From assembly GCA_023433305.1 (NCBI GenBank), contig JAEZCZ010000103.1, positions 1 through 13,015 on the forward strand: a DNA stretch of 13,015 nt. The letters are read 5' to 3'. A program made the position numbers and the translations under genes. This document shows positions 1 to 7,240 of this stretch, one piece after another (positions within the stretch are counted from its first letter, which is position 1; each line of letters starts with the position of its first letter). Under the pieces are notes generated by a model. That model had not been told where the DNA came from, made no database searches, and worked only from the letters and a program-made list of their open reading frames with translations. The stretch is from Pseudomonadota bacterium. Its GTDB lineage: Bacteria > Pseudomonadota > Alphaproteobacteria > Sphingomonadales > Sphingomonadaceae.

Positions 1-27
1 GGCGAGCGCCGTTTCCGTCAGCGCCAT
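1..27 (-). CDS. Possible 5' end of an unidentified gene (partial)
   Basis: After the stop of the copper-chaperone gene (TGA at 37-35), an ATG at 27-25 opens a frame that reads MALTETALA to the window edge without a stop. The 7-base gap to the upstream gene would fit an operon. I see no clear Shine-Dalgarno sequence before this ATG. An alternative ATG at 35-33 overlaps the upstream stop but hits its own stop after five codons, so it is not a start. Nine codons are far too few to name a product, and the stretch may be non-coding. Confidence 0.28.
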
Positions 28-34
28 TCGCGCA

Positions 35-505
35 TCAGCGATCGTCGCCCGCCGCGCGCACATCCGCGGGGAAGCTGACCTTGTCGCCGCCGACGAAAGT
101 GAGGGTCACCTCGGCCTGGCCGCCAGCGACGACGGTGTCGGCGAGGTCCATCGCCATGACGTGCGTGCCGCCCGGCTCGAACTTCACGGTCTGTCCGGGC
201 TCGACCATGATCTGGAGCGTTTCGCGCATCCCTTCCTCGTCGGTGACGTGCATCATCGCGCTGCCGGCGCCCTGGACATTAACCGCGCGGATCATCCGGT
301 TGCCGTCGCCGCTGTTGGCCACGTCGAAATACACCGCGCCGGGATTGCCCGAGACGGCCGGCAGCATCAGCCGGGCATTGGTGACGGCAATGCCTTCGGG
401 CGCCTCCGGTGCGGCGGCCTCGGTTTGTTCGGGCGCCTCTCCGCAGGCGGTTGCCACGATCGCCGTGACGGTGAGGGCCAGCGCGGCCCGGATGGTCTTC
501 GTCAT
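35..505 (-). CDS. Copper chaperone PCu(A)C family lipoprotein (DUF461)
   Basis: Product of 156 aa. The family binds Cu(I) in the periplasm and supplies copper to cytochrome oxidase assembly. The N-terminus has Lys-3 and Arg-6, a hydrophobic stretch and a lipobox-like VATAC, so Cys-21 is the probable lipidated residue (Ala rather than Leu at -3). An Ala/Glu/Pro-rich linker follows, then the beta-sandwich domain. Metal ligands visible are Met-84, Met-85 and His-86, then His-115-Val-Met-117 and Met-119. The family motif H-x10-M-x21-H-x-M is altered: position 97 is Leu, Met-93 or Met-100 is the likely substitute, and the loop is about four residues shorter. I chose the ATG at 505 because a GGAGGGGGAG ribosome binding site precedes it and the signal peptide starts there. 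A longer frame to 643 would run through the dnaK promoter. The gene is divergent from dnaK. Family assignment is firm; copper binding is inferred. Confidence 0.9.
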   Translation of the reverse strand: MTKTIRAALALTVTAIVATACGEAPEQTEAAAPEAPEGIAVTNARLMLPAVSGNPGAVYFDVANSGDGNRMIRAVNVQGAGSAMMHVTDEEGMRETLQIMVEPGQTVKFEPGGTHVMAMDLADTVVAGGQAEVTLTFVGGDKVSFPADVRAAGDDR

Positions 506-531
506 CTCATCTCCCCCTCCGTTGCCGGATT

Positions 532-560
532 TTTGTAGCTCTCCCGCGCTCTTGTGCCAA
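532..560 (-). promoter_or_regulatory. Possible sigma-70-type promoter for the PCu(A)C gene
   Basis: On the minus strand TTGGCA (560-555) and TACAAA (537-532) are separated by 17 bases, at a suitable distance before the start at 505. The match to TTGACA/TATAAT is moderate. The -35 hexamer lies inside the spacer of the oppositely directed dnaK heat-shock promoter, so the two polymerases would compete for the same DNA. Confidence 0.35.
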
Positions 561-581
561 GCCGAAGCCCACCTATATCCG
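551..581 (+). promoter_or_regulatory. RpoH (sigma-32) heat-shock promoter of dnaK
   Basis: CTTG at 551-554, exactly 17 bases, then CCTATATCCG at 572-581. This fits every fixed position of the alphaproteobacterial heat-shock consensus CTTG-N17-CYTATNTNNG. Transcription should start near 586-590, giving an untranslated leader of about 80 bases before dnaK. I saw no CIRCE (HrcA) inverted repeat in the leader, so control is probably by RpoH alone. Confidence 0.8.
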
Positions 582-670
582 CCGCGTAAACGAGCCGCCG
601 ACCGGTCTTGCCAAGGACGGGAGATCGAAGGCGCGGCGTCCAACGTCTAGAAAGGGATACGGGGTAACCT

Positions 671-2605
671 ATGGCCAAAGTAATCGGTATCGACCTCGGC
701 ACGACCAACAGCTGCGTCGCGGTGATGGAAGGGGGCAAGCCCAAGGTCATCGAGAATGCCGAAGGCGCGCGCACCACGCCGTCGATCGTCGCCTTTACCA
801 AGGATGGTGAGCGGCTGATCGGCCAGCCGGCCAAGCGCCAGGCGGTCACCAACGGCGACAACACGATCTTCGCGGTGAAGCGCCTGATCGGCCGCCGCTT
901 CGACGATCCGGTGACCAAGAAGGACACCGAGCTCGTCCCTTACGACATCGTCAAGGGCAAGAACGGCGACGCCTGGGTCAAGGCCGGCGGCGAAGACTAC
1001 AGCCCGAGCCAGATTTCCGCCTTCATCCTGCAGAAGATGAAGGAAACGGCCGAGAGCTATCTCGGCGAGAACGTCACCCAGGCGGTGATCACCGTTCCGG
1101 CCTACTTCAACGACGCGCAGCGCCAGGCGACCAAGGACGCCGGCCAGATCGCGGGCCTCGAAGTGCTGCGCATCATCAACGAACCGACCGCGGCGGCGCT
1201 CGCCTACGGCCTCGAGAAGAACGACGGCAAGACCATTGCCGTGTACGACCTCGGCGGCGGCACCTTCGACGTCTCGATCCTCGAGATCGGCGACGGCGTG
1301 TTCGAGGTGAAGAGCACCAACGGCGACACGTTCCTCGGCGGTGAGGACTTCGACTCGCGGCTGGTCGAATGGCTGGCCGACAAGTTCAAGGCCAAGGAGA
1401 ACATGGATCTCCGCACTGACAAGCTCGCGCTCCAGCGGCTCAAGGAAGCCGCCGAGAAGGCCAAGATCGAGCTGTCGAGCACCGCGACGACCGAGATCAA
1501 CCTGCCGTTCATCACCGCGCGCATGGAAGGCGGCAGCACCACCCCGCTGCACCTCGTCGAGACGGTGACCCGCGCCGACCTCGAGAAGATGGTCGCGCCG
1601 CTGATCGAGCGCACCAAGGAGCCGATGAAGAAGGCGCTCGCCGACGCCGGCCTCAAGGCCAGCGACATCGACGACGTCGTGATGGTCGGCGGCATGACCC
1701 GCATGCCCAAGGTCCGCGAGACGGTGAAGGAGTTCTTCGGCAAGGAGCCGCATGTCGGCGTGAACCCGGACGAGGTCGTCGCGATGGGTGCGGCGATCCA
1801 GGCCGGCGTGCTGCAGGGCGACGTCAAGGACGTGCTGCTGCTCGACGTGACTCCCCTTTCGCTCGGCATCGAGACGCTCGGCGGCGTGTTCACGCGCATG
1901 ATCGATCGCAACACGACGATCCCGACCAAGAAGAGCCAGGTCTACTCGACCGCCGAGGACAACCAGCAGGCGGTGACGATCCGCGTGTTCCAGGGCGAGC
2001 GCGAGATGGCGGCGGACAACAAGCTGCTCGGCCAGTTCGACCTGGTCGGCATCCCTTCCGCACCGCGCGGCGTGCCGCAGATCGAGGTCACCTTCGACAT
2101 CGACGCGAACGGCATCGTCAACGTCCACGCCAAGGACAAGGGCACCGGCAAGGAGCAGCAGATCCGCATCCAGGCCTCGGGCGGCCTCTCGGATGCCGAC
2201 ATCGAGCAGATGGTCCAGGACGCCGAGAAGTTCGCCGAAGAGGACAAGAAGCGGCGTGAATCGGCCGAGGCGAAGAACAACGCCGACAGCCTCGTGCATG
2301 CGACCGAGAAGCAGCTCGAGGAGCATGGCGAGAAGATCGACGCCGACCTGAAGTCGCAGATCGAAGCCGCGCTTGCCGAGACCAAGACCGCGATCGACGG
2401 CGGCGACGTCGAGGCGATCAAGGCCAAGGCCCAGACGCTGACCGATCTCGCGATGAAGATGGGCCAGCAGATTTACGAGAAGGATCAGGCGGCCGCCGCG
2501 TCCCCCGGTGGGGAAGGCGGCGAGCAGGCCGCGTCCGGCTCGGCTGCCGACGAAGACGTCGTCGATGCCGAGTTCTCGGAAGTCGACGAAGACAACAAGG
2601 GCTGA
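671..2605 (+). CDS. dnaK: Chaperone protein DnaK (Hsp70)
   Basis: Product of 644 aa, a normal DnaK length. It is a cytosolic ATP-dependent chaperone that binds exposed hydrophobic peptides, working with DnaJ and GrpE. The three Hsp70 signatures are present: IDLGTTNS at 7-14, VYDLGGGTFDVSIL at 191-204, and VMVGGMTRMPKV at 337-348. The interdomain linker DVLLLDV is at about 387-393, followed by the substrate-binding domain (about 394-505), the helical lid, and a disordered Ala/Gly-rich tail ending in an acidic EVDEDNKG element like the usual EEVDDDKK end. The start ATG has GGGG at 661-664 and the standard MAKVIGIDLGTTNS N-terminus. It is driven by an RpoH-type promoter about 90 bases upstream and is followed by dnaJ. 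No residue looks unusual. Confidence 0.99.
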   Translation: MAKVIGIDLGTTNSCVAVMEGGKPKVIENAEGARTTPSIVAFTKDGERLIGQPAKRQAVTNGDNTIFAVKRLIGRRFDDPVTKKDTELVPYDIVKGKNGDAWVKAGGEDYSPSQISAFILQKMKETAESYLGENVTQAVITVPAYFNDAQRQATKDAGQIAGLEVLRIINEPTAAALAYGLEKNDGKTIAVYDLGGGTFDVSILEIGDGVFEVKSTNGDTFLGGEDFDSRLVEWLADKFKAKENMDLRTDKLALQRLKEAAEKAKIELSSTATTEINLPFITARMEGGSTTPLHLVETVTRADLEKMVAPLIERTKEPMKKALADAGLKASDIDDVVMVGGMTRMPKVRETVKEFFGKEPHVGVNPDEVVAMGAAIQAGVLQGDVKDVLLLDVTPLSLGIETLGGVFTRMIDRNTTIPTKKSQVYSTAEDNQQAVTIRVFQGEREMAADNKLLGQFDLVGIPSAPRGVPQIEVTFDIDANGIVNVHAKDKGTGKEQQIRIQASGGLSDADIEQMVQDAEKFAEEDKKRRESAEAKNNADSLVHATEKQLEEHGEKIDADLKSQIEAALAETKTAIDGGDVEAIKAKAQTLTDLAMKMGQQIYEKDQAAAASPGGEGGEQAASGSAADEDVVDAEFSEVDEDNKG

Positions 2606-2620
2606 TCGCCTGATGGAAAA

Positions 2621-2661
2621 CCTGGCCGCCACCGGTGCATGTCGCTCCGGTGGCGGTTAGG
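2621..2661 (+). promoter_or_regulatory. dnaK-dnaJ intercistronic stem-loop
   Basis: CCGCCACCGG at 2626-2635 pairs perfectly with CCGGTGGCGG at 2647-2656, with an 11-base loop. The stem extends to about 15 pairs (2621-2661) through two G-U pairs. It lies 15 bases after the dnaK stop and just before the dnaJ ribosome binding region. No run of T follows (the next bases are G-rich), so it is not a standard intrinsic terminator. It more likely protects the 3' end of dnaK mRNA or attenuates transcription, giving more DnaK than DnaJ. It could also limit access to the dnaJ start. The structure is seen; its role is inferred. Confidence 0.6.
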
Positions 2662-2684
2662 GGTTGGGGCGGGGTCACCACGAC

Positions 2685-3809
2685 ATGTCGGCAATGCAAC
2701 ACGATTTCTACGAACTGCTCGGCGTCGAACGGACCGCCGATGGCGCGACCATCAAGTCGGCCTATCGCAAGCTCGCGATGCAGTACCACCCGGACCGCAA
2801 CGGCGGGTGCAAGGACAACGAGGACAAGTTCAAGGCCATCAGCGCCGCCTACGAGTGCCTGAAGGATCCGCAGAAGCGCGCGGCCTACGACCGGTTCGGC
2901 CATGCCGCGTTCCAGCAGGGCGGGTTCGGGGGCGGCGCGCAGCACGCCGACTTCGGCGACCTGGGCGACATCTTCGAGACGATCTTCGGCAGCGCCTTCG
3001 GAGGCGGCGGCGCGGCCCGCAGCCGGCCGCGGCGCGGCGCGGACTTGCGCTACGACCTCGAGGTCAGCCTCGAGGACGCGTTCCACGGCAAGTCGGCGGA
3101 GATAAAGGTCGAGGTTTCGGTGACGTGCGAGCCGTGCGGCGGCTCGGGCGCGGCCCCGGGCACGTCGCGGCGCGGCTGCGAGCTGTGCAAGGGCCACGGC
3201 AAGGTCCGCGCGCAGCAGGGCCTGTTCGTGATCGAGCGGCCTTGCCCGAACTGCCACGGCAGCGGGCAGGTGATCGAGCAGCCGTGCGGCGAATGTCGCG
3301 GCGAGGGCAGGGTGGACAGGATCCAGGCGCTCGAAGTCGAGGTTCCGGCGGGCGTCGACAACGGCACGCGCATCCGGCTCAACGGCAAGGGCGAAGCCGG
3401 CCCCAACGGCGCGCCTCCGGGCGATCTGTACATCTTCGTCCACGTCAAGCCGCACCCGGTGTTCCAGCGCGAAGGCACGACGCTGTTCACGCGCGTGCCG
3501 GTCAGCTTCACCGTCGCGGCGCTGGGCGGGACGATCGACATCCCGGGGCTCGACGGCGAGAGCCACAGCATCGACATTCCGGCGGGCATCCAGTCGGGCC
3601 GCCAGCTCCGCAAGCGCGGGGCGGGCATGCCGGTGCTGCAGGGGCGGGGCCGCGGCGACCTGGTGACCGAGATCATGGTCGAGACGCCGACCAAGCTCAC
3701 CGCGCGGCAGAAAGAGCTGCTGTGCGAGTTCCGCGAGACCGAGACCGGCGAGGAATGCCCCGAGAGCCAGGGGTTCTTCGCCAAGCTGAAGGGCGCGTTC
3801 GGGGGCTAG
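2685..3809 (+). CDS. dnaJ: Chaperone protein DnaJ (Hsp40, class I)
   Basis: Product of 374 aa, the J-domain co-chaperone that delivers clients to DnaK and stimulates its ATPase. Domains in order: J domain at about 5-70 with the His-35-Pro-Asp-37 motif; a Gly/Phe-rich region at about 72-112; a zinc-binding region at about 148-210 with four CxxCxGxG repeats (CEPCGGSG, CELCKGHG, CPNCHGSG, CGECRGEG; first Cys 148); then the C-terminal client-binding domains. All Zn ligands are present, so it is a full type I DnaJ. I chose ATG 2685, with GGGG at 2671-2674 upstream. ATG 2694 (MQHDFYELLG) is a close alternative. The upstream TTG at 2664 lies against the hairpin and is unlikely. It is separated from dnaK by 79 bases and probably co-transcribed with it. 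Its TAG stop overlaps the convergent patatin gene. Confidence 0.97.
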   Translation: MSAMQHDFYELLGVERTADGATIKSAYRKLAMQYHPDRNGGCKDNEDKFKAISAAYECLKDPQKRAAYDRFGHAAFQQGGFGGGAQHADFGDLGDIFETIFGSAFGGGGAARSRPRRGADLRYDLEVSLEDAFHGKSAEIKVEVSVTCEPCGGSGAAPGTSRRGCELCKGHGKVRAQQGLFVIERPCPNCHGSGQVIEQPCGECRGEGRVDRIQALEVEVPAGVDNGTRIRLNGKGEAGPNGAPPGDLYIFVHVKPHPVFQREGTTLFTRVPVSFTVAALGGTIDIPGLDGESHSIDIPAGIQSGRQLRKRGAGMPVLQGRGRGDLVTEIMVETPTKLTARQKELLCEFRETETGEECPESQGFFAKLKGAFGG

Positions 3810-6112
3810 CCGCCGATTTCCCGCTCGATCTGCTCGATCAGGCCGGGGTCGCACTTCAGCCGGCCGCGCTCTTCCTCCAGGATCGCGCGGAACACCGCGC
3901 GCTTGGCGGCGATCAGTTGGTCTTGCCCCGGCCCGTCGGGGAGCGTCGAGCAGACCAGGTCGACCATCCGCTCGGCCCCATGCAGCCGGCCCCACAGGTA
4001 ATCGTTCTCGCGATAGGCGCGGCTGAAGAACGCCCCGAAGTTGTAGAACTCGGTCCCGCGCAACGTCGCCCCGGTGCCGCCCGGCCGGATCGAACGCGCG
4101 TCCTCGGGGCTGATCCGGTCGATCTTGACCCCTTCGAACTCGGTCAGGTCCTCGTTGCGCGCGAGCGGCAGGGTGACGATGTCGTAGTAGGGAAAGCCGA
4201 GGTAGGCGAGCAGGACCCGCTGGCGCAGCGGCTGCGGCATCGCGGCGAGCGCCTGCGACAGCAGAACTTCGGCCTCGCCGTCGATCCGCCCGAGGTCGCG
4301 GCGTTCGGCGAGGACGTCGAGCACGAGCCCAGGTTCCTTGAGCACTCGCGCCGCGAGCTCCGGGAAATCGTCGCCCAGCGCCGCGCTCCCCTCGAGCGCG
4401 AAATAGAGCGCGAGAACCTTGTAGATCGCATCGCGCGCCGCCTCGAGCGCCTCGTTGGGGATCGTCGGATCGTCTTCCCACTCGCGCGACAGCCGCCGGG
4501 CGATCAGCCGCAGGCGGCGGATGCGGAAGCGCAAGTCGTGCGCCCTTAAGAACCCGATCGCCTCGGCCGTCGCTCCGCCGCCCGCCGACGCGAGGCTCAC
4601 CAATCCGCGGCGGTCGAGCTCGCTGCGCAAGGCGGCGACGATGGCGTCGAGAGAGGCGCCGAGCTCGGGCGTGGCCTGCCTGATCGTTTCGGCGAGCTGC
4701 TCGACCACGCCCGCGAACTTGGCCTGCGCGTAGCCATGATAGGCATAGCCCGCGCTTTCCGCCGCGCTTTGCTGGGCGCGCTGGCGCCAGGCGACGAGGC
4801 GCTTGGGGTTCGGCCAGTCGAGAAACAAGGTGCGGCCGAACAGCTTCTCGACCGACGCTTCGACTTGAGGGCGCAACGCGGCGACGATCTGGCGCAGGCG
4901 CGCGGCCTCGCGCGAGCGGTGCTCGAGCAGTTCGAGGTTGTCGCGGATCGGCTGCTCGCGCGGGATCGAGGAAAGCGAGCCGAGGATCGCGCCGAAGAAG
5001 CCGACCGGGCGCTTGCCGTGTGGCTCGAAACCATAGCCGAAAGGCTCCGGCATCGGATCGATGTAGACGAAGCGCCGATCGACTTCGCGCTGCGCGGGCC
5101 GCGCCGGAAGAGCGCCCATGGCCCCCGCGAAAGGCGCGTTGACCAGCACCGACCCGTCGATCAGCGAGACGTGCTCTTCGGTGCCGCGCCGGACGTGCAC
5201 GGGCATTATCCGATCGAGGAAGGCCTGGCGGGTACTCCATTCTCGGCCCGACGCCTCGGCCAGCGCGTCGATCTCACTCAATCGCAGTGGCGGGAAGGCG
5301 CCGGGGAAGCTCGCCGTCGCCCGCGCGGCGAATGTAAGCTCGAGCGGATCGGCCAGGTCGTGCCCGCCTTGCAAGGGAGTGCGGCCCCGGAACGATATCG
5401 GAAGCCTGTGCTCGCTCTCTTCGACAAGGGGCGGGCTGTGGAGATGGAGCGGCGCGAGAAAGCCGTGAAAGTCGGTCGCGGTCACCAGCAGGTCGATCGG
5501 ATGGCCCGGCGGGAGCAGTGGCGGACCGGGCTCGCCCGCTGCCATGGTCGCCAAGGCATCATGGATCAGCCGCGCGAAGCCCGGGCCGGAGAACGGCGGC
5601 TCGAACCAGCGGCTTCGGATCAGGTGCGAGACCTTGCGCCGCACTTCCGAGCGCGTTTCCGGGGAGACGCTCTCCGAGACCGCCCGGCCGGCCCGGTTCA
5701 GCACCCATGAGGCGAGCGGCTGCGCCCACAGCTTCGAGTAGCGCCACGGCATCCGCGCGTCGGGATCGATGAGCGCGTCGACATCGGCGGATTCGAGCCA
5801 GAGCTCGGTCAGACCTTCGAGATTTTGCCCGGAATGGAGCGCCTGGGCGAGGAAAACCGCGTTGATGCCGCCCGCGCTGGCGCCGGTTACGATGTCGGGC
5901 AAGACGCGCAGGCGGAGCCCCTTGTTCCGCGCCAGTTCCCCCAGCAGGTCGTGATAGACGCCCTCGACCCCCGCCGGTCGCTTCTCACCGGCGCAGAAGG
6001 CGCGGCTGGCGCGGGCCAGCTTCCACACTTCCTTGGTCACGCCATGCATGTAGACGGCGAGGCTGACCCCGCCGTAACAGATGAGCGCGATCCGCAATTC
6101 CTTCTGCCGCAT
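3806..6112 (-). CDS. Patatin-like acyl hydrolase with DUF3376-type C-terminus
   Basis: Product of 768 aa. Patatin-like proteins are Ser-Asp dyad lipid acyl hydrolases. The N-terminal domain has the oxyanion-loop sequence YGGVSLA (13-19), the nucleophile elbow GASAGG with Ser-79 (77-82), and the catalytic Asp-319 in LIDGSVLVNAPF, where DGS replaces the common DGG. The large C-terminal part, including FYNFGAFFSRAYRENDYLWG followed by RLHGAERM, resembles the DUF3376 region of the long bacterial 'patatin-like protein' family (TIGR03607 type). I see no clear signal peptide or membrane helix. I chose ATG 6112 (MRQKELRIALICYGG), with GAGG close before it. An in-frame GTG at 6169 would add 19 residues unlike the family. 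The gene is divergent from the MBL gene and convergent with dnaJ. The natural lipid substrate is unknown. Confidence 0.9.
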   Translation of the reverse strand: MRQKELRIALICYGGVSLAVYMHGVTKEVWKLARASRAFCAGEKRPAGVEGVYHDLLGELARNKGLRLRVLPDIVTGASAGGINAVFLAQALHSGQNLEGLTELWLESADVDALIDPDARMPWRYSKLWAQPLASWVLNRAGRAVSESVSPETRSEVRRKVSHLIRSRWFEPPFSGPGFARLIHDALATMAAGEPGPPLLPPGHPIDLLVTATDFHGFLAPLHLHSPPLVEESEHRLPISFRGRTPLQGGHDLADPLELTFAARATASFPGAFPPLRLSEIDALAEASGREWSTRQAFLDRIMPVHVRRGTEEHVSLIDGSVLVNAPFAGAMGALPARPAQREVDRRFVYIDPMPEPFGYGFEPHGKRPVGFFGAILGSLSSIPREQPIRDNLELLEHRSREAARLRQIVAALRPQVEASVEKLFGRTLFLDWPNPKRLVAWRQRAQQSAAESAGYAYHGYAQAKFAGVVEQLAETIRQATPELGASLDAIVAALRSELDRRGLVSLASAGGGATAEAIGFLRAHDLRFRIRRLRLIARRLSREWEDDPTIPNEALEAARDAIYKVLALYFALEGSAALGDDFPELAARVLKEPGLVLDVLAERRDLGRIDGEAEVLLSQALAAMPQPLRQRVLLAYLGFPYYDIVTLPLARNEDLTEFEGVKIDRISPEDARSIRPGGTGATLRGTEFYNFGAFFSRAYRENDYLWGRLHGAERMVDLVCSTLPDGPGQDQLIAAKRAVFRAILEEERGRLKCDPGLIEQIEREIGG

Positions 6113-6199
6113 GGCCTCATAGTGGCCGGGTCGAACACGGGTGACAATTGCGCGCGGCGGCCTCTCCACCGCACAATGGCCCGCGCTTCCGGCGGCTCA

Positions 6200-6228
6200 T
6201 CGACACGCATTCCGCGGTGGGTTATCAT
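6200..6228 (+). promoter_or_regulatory. Possible promoter of the MBL-fold gene
   Basis: TCGACA (6200-6205) and TATCAT (6223-6228) are separated by 17 bases, one and two mismatches from TTGACA and TATAAT. Transcription would start near 6235, leaving a very short leader that begins at the GGGGGAG ribosome binding site before the ATG at 6250. Confidence 0.4.
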
Positions 6229-6249
6229 GCCGGGCGGGGGAGACCTGCC

Positions 6250-7161
6250 ATGAGCTACCGGCCACTCGTATTCGTGTCTGCCGTCGCGCTGTCGCTGGGC
6301 GGCGCCGCCATCGCCCAGCAGCAACAGCCAGACTGGGACGCGGTGCAGGTCACCGCGACCGAAATCCGGCCCGGAGTGGCCGTGTTGTTCGGGAACGGCG
6401 GCAATATCGGTGTCGGCCATGGCGAGGACGGGACGCTGATCGTCGACGACCAGTTCGCGCCGCTCGTGCCCAAGATCCAGGCCGCGATTGCGGGGCTCGG
6501 CGCGAGCCCGGTCAAGTACCTCGTCAACACCCACTGGCACTTCGACCATGCCGGCGGCAACGAGCCGTTCGGCCAGGCCGGCGCGATCATCGTCGCCCAG
6601 ACCCGCGTGCGCGACCGGCTCGCCGCGGGCGGTACGGTGGGGGGTAACGCCTCATCGCCCGCACCCAAGGCCGCGCTACCCGTCGTGACCTACGACCATG
6701 CCGTGACGTTCCATCTCAATGGGGACACGATCGACGTGATCCACACCGGCGGCGGGCACACCGACGGCGACAGCGCGGTCTACTGGCGCAAGGCCAACGT
6801 GCTCCACACCGGCGACATGATGATGAACGGCGGCGGCTTCCCGTTCATCGACTTGAGTTCGGGCGGCAACGTGCGCCACCTGATCACCTCGCTCGACCAG
6901 ATGATCGCTACGACGGACAGCGACACCGTGATCATCCCCGGCCACGGCCCGCTTGCCCGCCGCGCCGACCTGATCGCCTGGCGGGGCACGATCGCGACCG
7001 CGGTCGAGCGCGTTTCCGCGCTGAAGGAGGCGGGGCGGACCCTCGACCAGGCCAAGGCCGCCAAGCCGCTGGCCGGGATGTCGAACAACCCGAACGGCTT
7101 CATCGGCGAGGATGCGTTCGTCGAGTCGATCTGGGGCAGCCTGGAGGCGCACGGAGCCTGA
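6250..7161 (+). CDS. Exported metallo-beta-lactamase-fold hydrolase
   Basis: Product of 303 aa. It has a signal peptide with a hydrophobic core at about 5-20 and probable cleavage after AIA (about 22/23), so it should be periplasmic or secreted. The MBL zinc ligands are complete: His-95-x-His-97-x-Asp-99-His-100 in THWHFDHAGG, His-170 in HTGGGHTDGD, Asp-189 in HTGDMMM and His-232 in IPGHGP. A bridging Asp in GD is the arrangement of glyoxalase II-like and other broad MBL hydrolases. The classical B1 beta-lactamase Cys is not at this position. The substrate is therefore open and antibiotic hydrolysis should not be assumed. I chose ATG 6250 because GGGGGAG lies 7 bases before it and the signal peptide begins there. 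It stands alone, divergent from the patatin gene and convergent with the HTH gene. Confidence 0.88.
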   Translation: MSYRPLVFVSAVALSLGGAAIAQQQQPDWDAVQVTATEIRPGVAVLFGNGGNIGVGHGEDGTLIVDDQFAPLVPKIQAAIAGLGASPVKYLVNTHWHFDHAGGNEPFGQAGAIIVAQTRVRDRLAAGGTVGGNASSPAPKAALPVVTYDHAVTFHLNGDTIDVIHTGGGHTDGDSAVYWRKANVLHTGDMMMNGGGFPFIDLSSGGNVRHLITSLDQMIATTDSDTVIIPGHGPLARRADLIAWRGTIATAVERVSALKEAGRTLDQAKAAKPLAGMSNNPNGFIGEDAFVESIWGSLEAHGA

Positions 7162-7240
7162 GCGCTGCCAGGTCGTGATTCAAGCCGCCTCCGTGGGAAT
7201 TCTTGGGGCAGCGGTCGCTTGGCGGGTCGAGAAACCGGCT

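Noticed and set aside
506..643. 46-residue N-terminal extension of the copper chaperone
   Set aside because: It would run through the dnaK promoter, has no family likeness, and would bury the lipoprotein signal peptide. The ATG at 505 has a strong ribosome binding site.
647..2632. 661-codon open frame exactly antisense to dnaK
   Set aside because: Long antisense frames opposite dnaK are a known effect of GC-rich codon use. The translation is low-complexity in Leu, Arg, Asp, Val and His with no domain, and dnaK itself is certain.
2418..5240. 940-codon minus-strand frame spanning the end of dnaK, all of dnaJ and part of the patatin gene
   Set aside because: Arg/Ala/Pro-rich shadow translation that conflicts with three well-supported genes; no start signal or domain.
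6113..6249. BlaI-type operator before the MBL gene, which would make it the missing effector
   Set aside because: I found no TACA-NN-TGTA dyad in this interval, and a separately controlled HTH gene lies between the two loci.
7163..7213. Inverted repeat CGCTGCC / GGCAGCG between the MBL and HTH genes as a terminator
   Set aside because: The loop would be 37 bases with no T run, and other weak pairings (CACGGAG with CTCCGTG) compete. A small ACCGG/CCGGT hairpin at 7234-7250 is equally weak.
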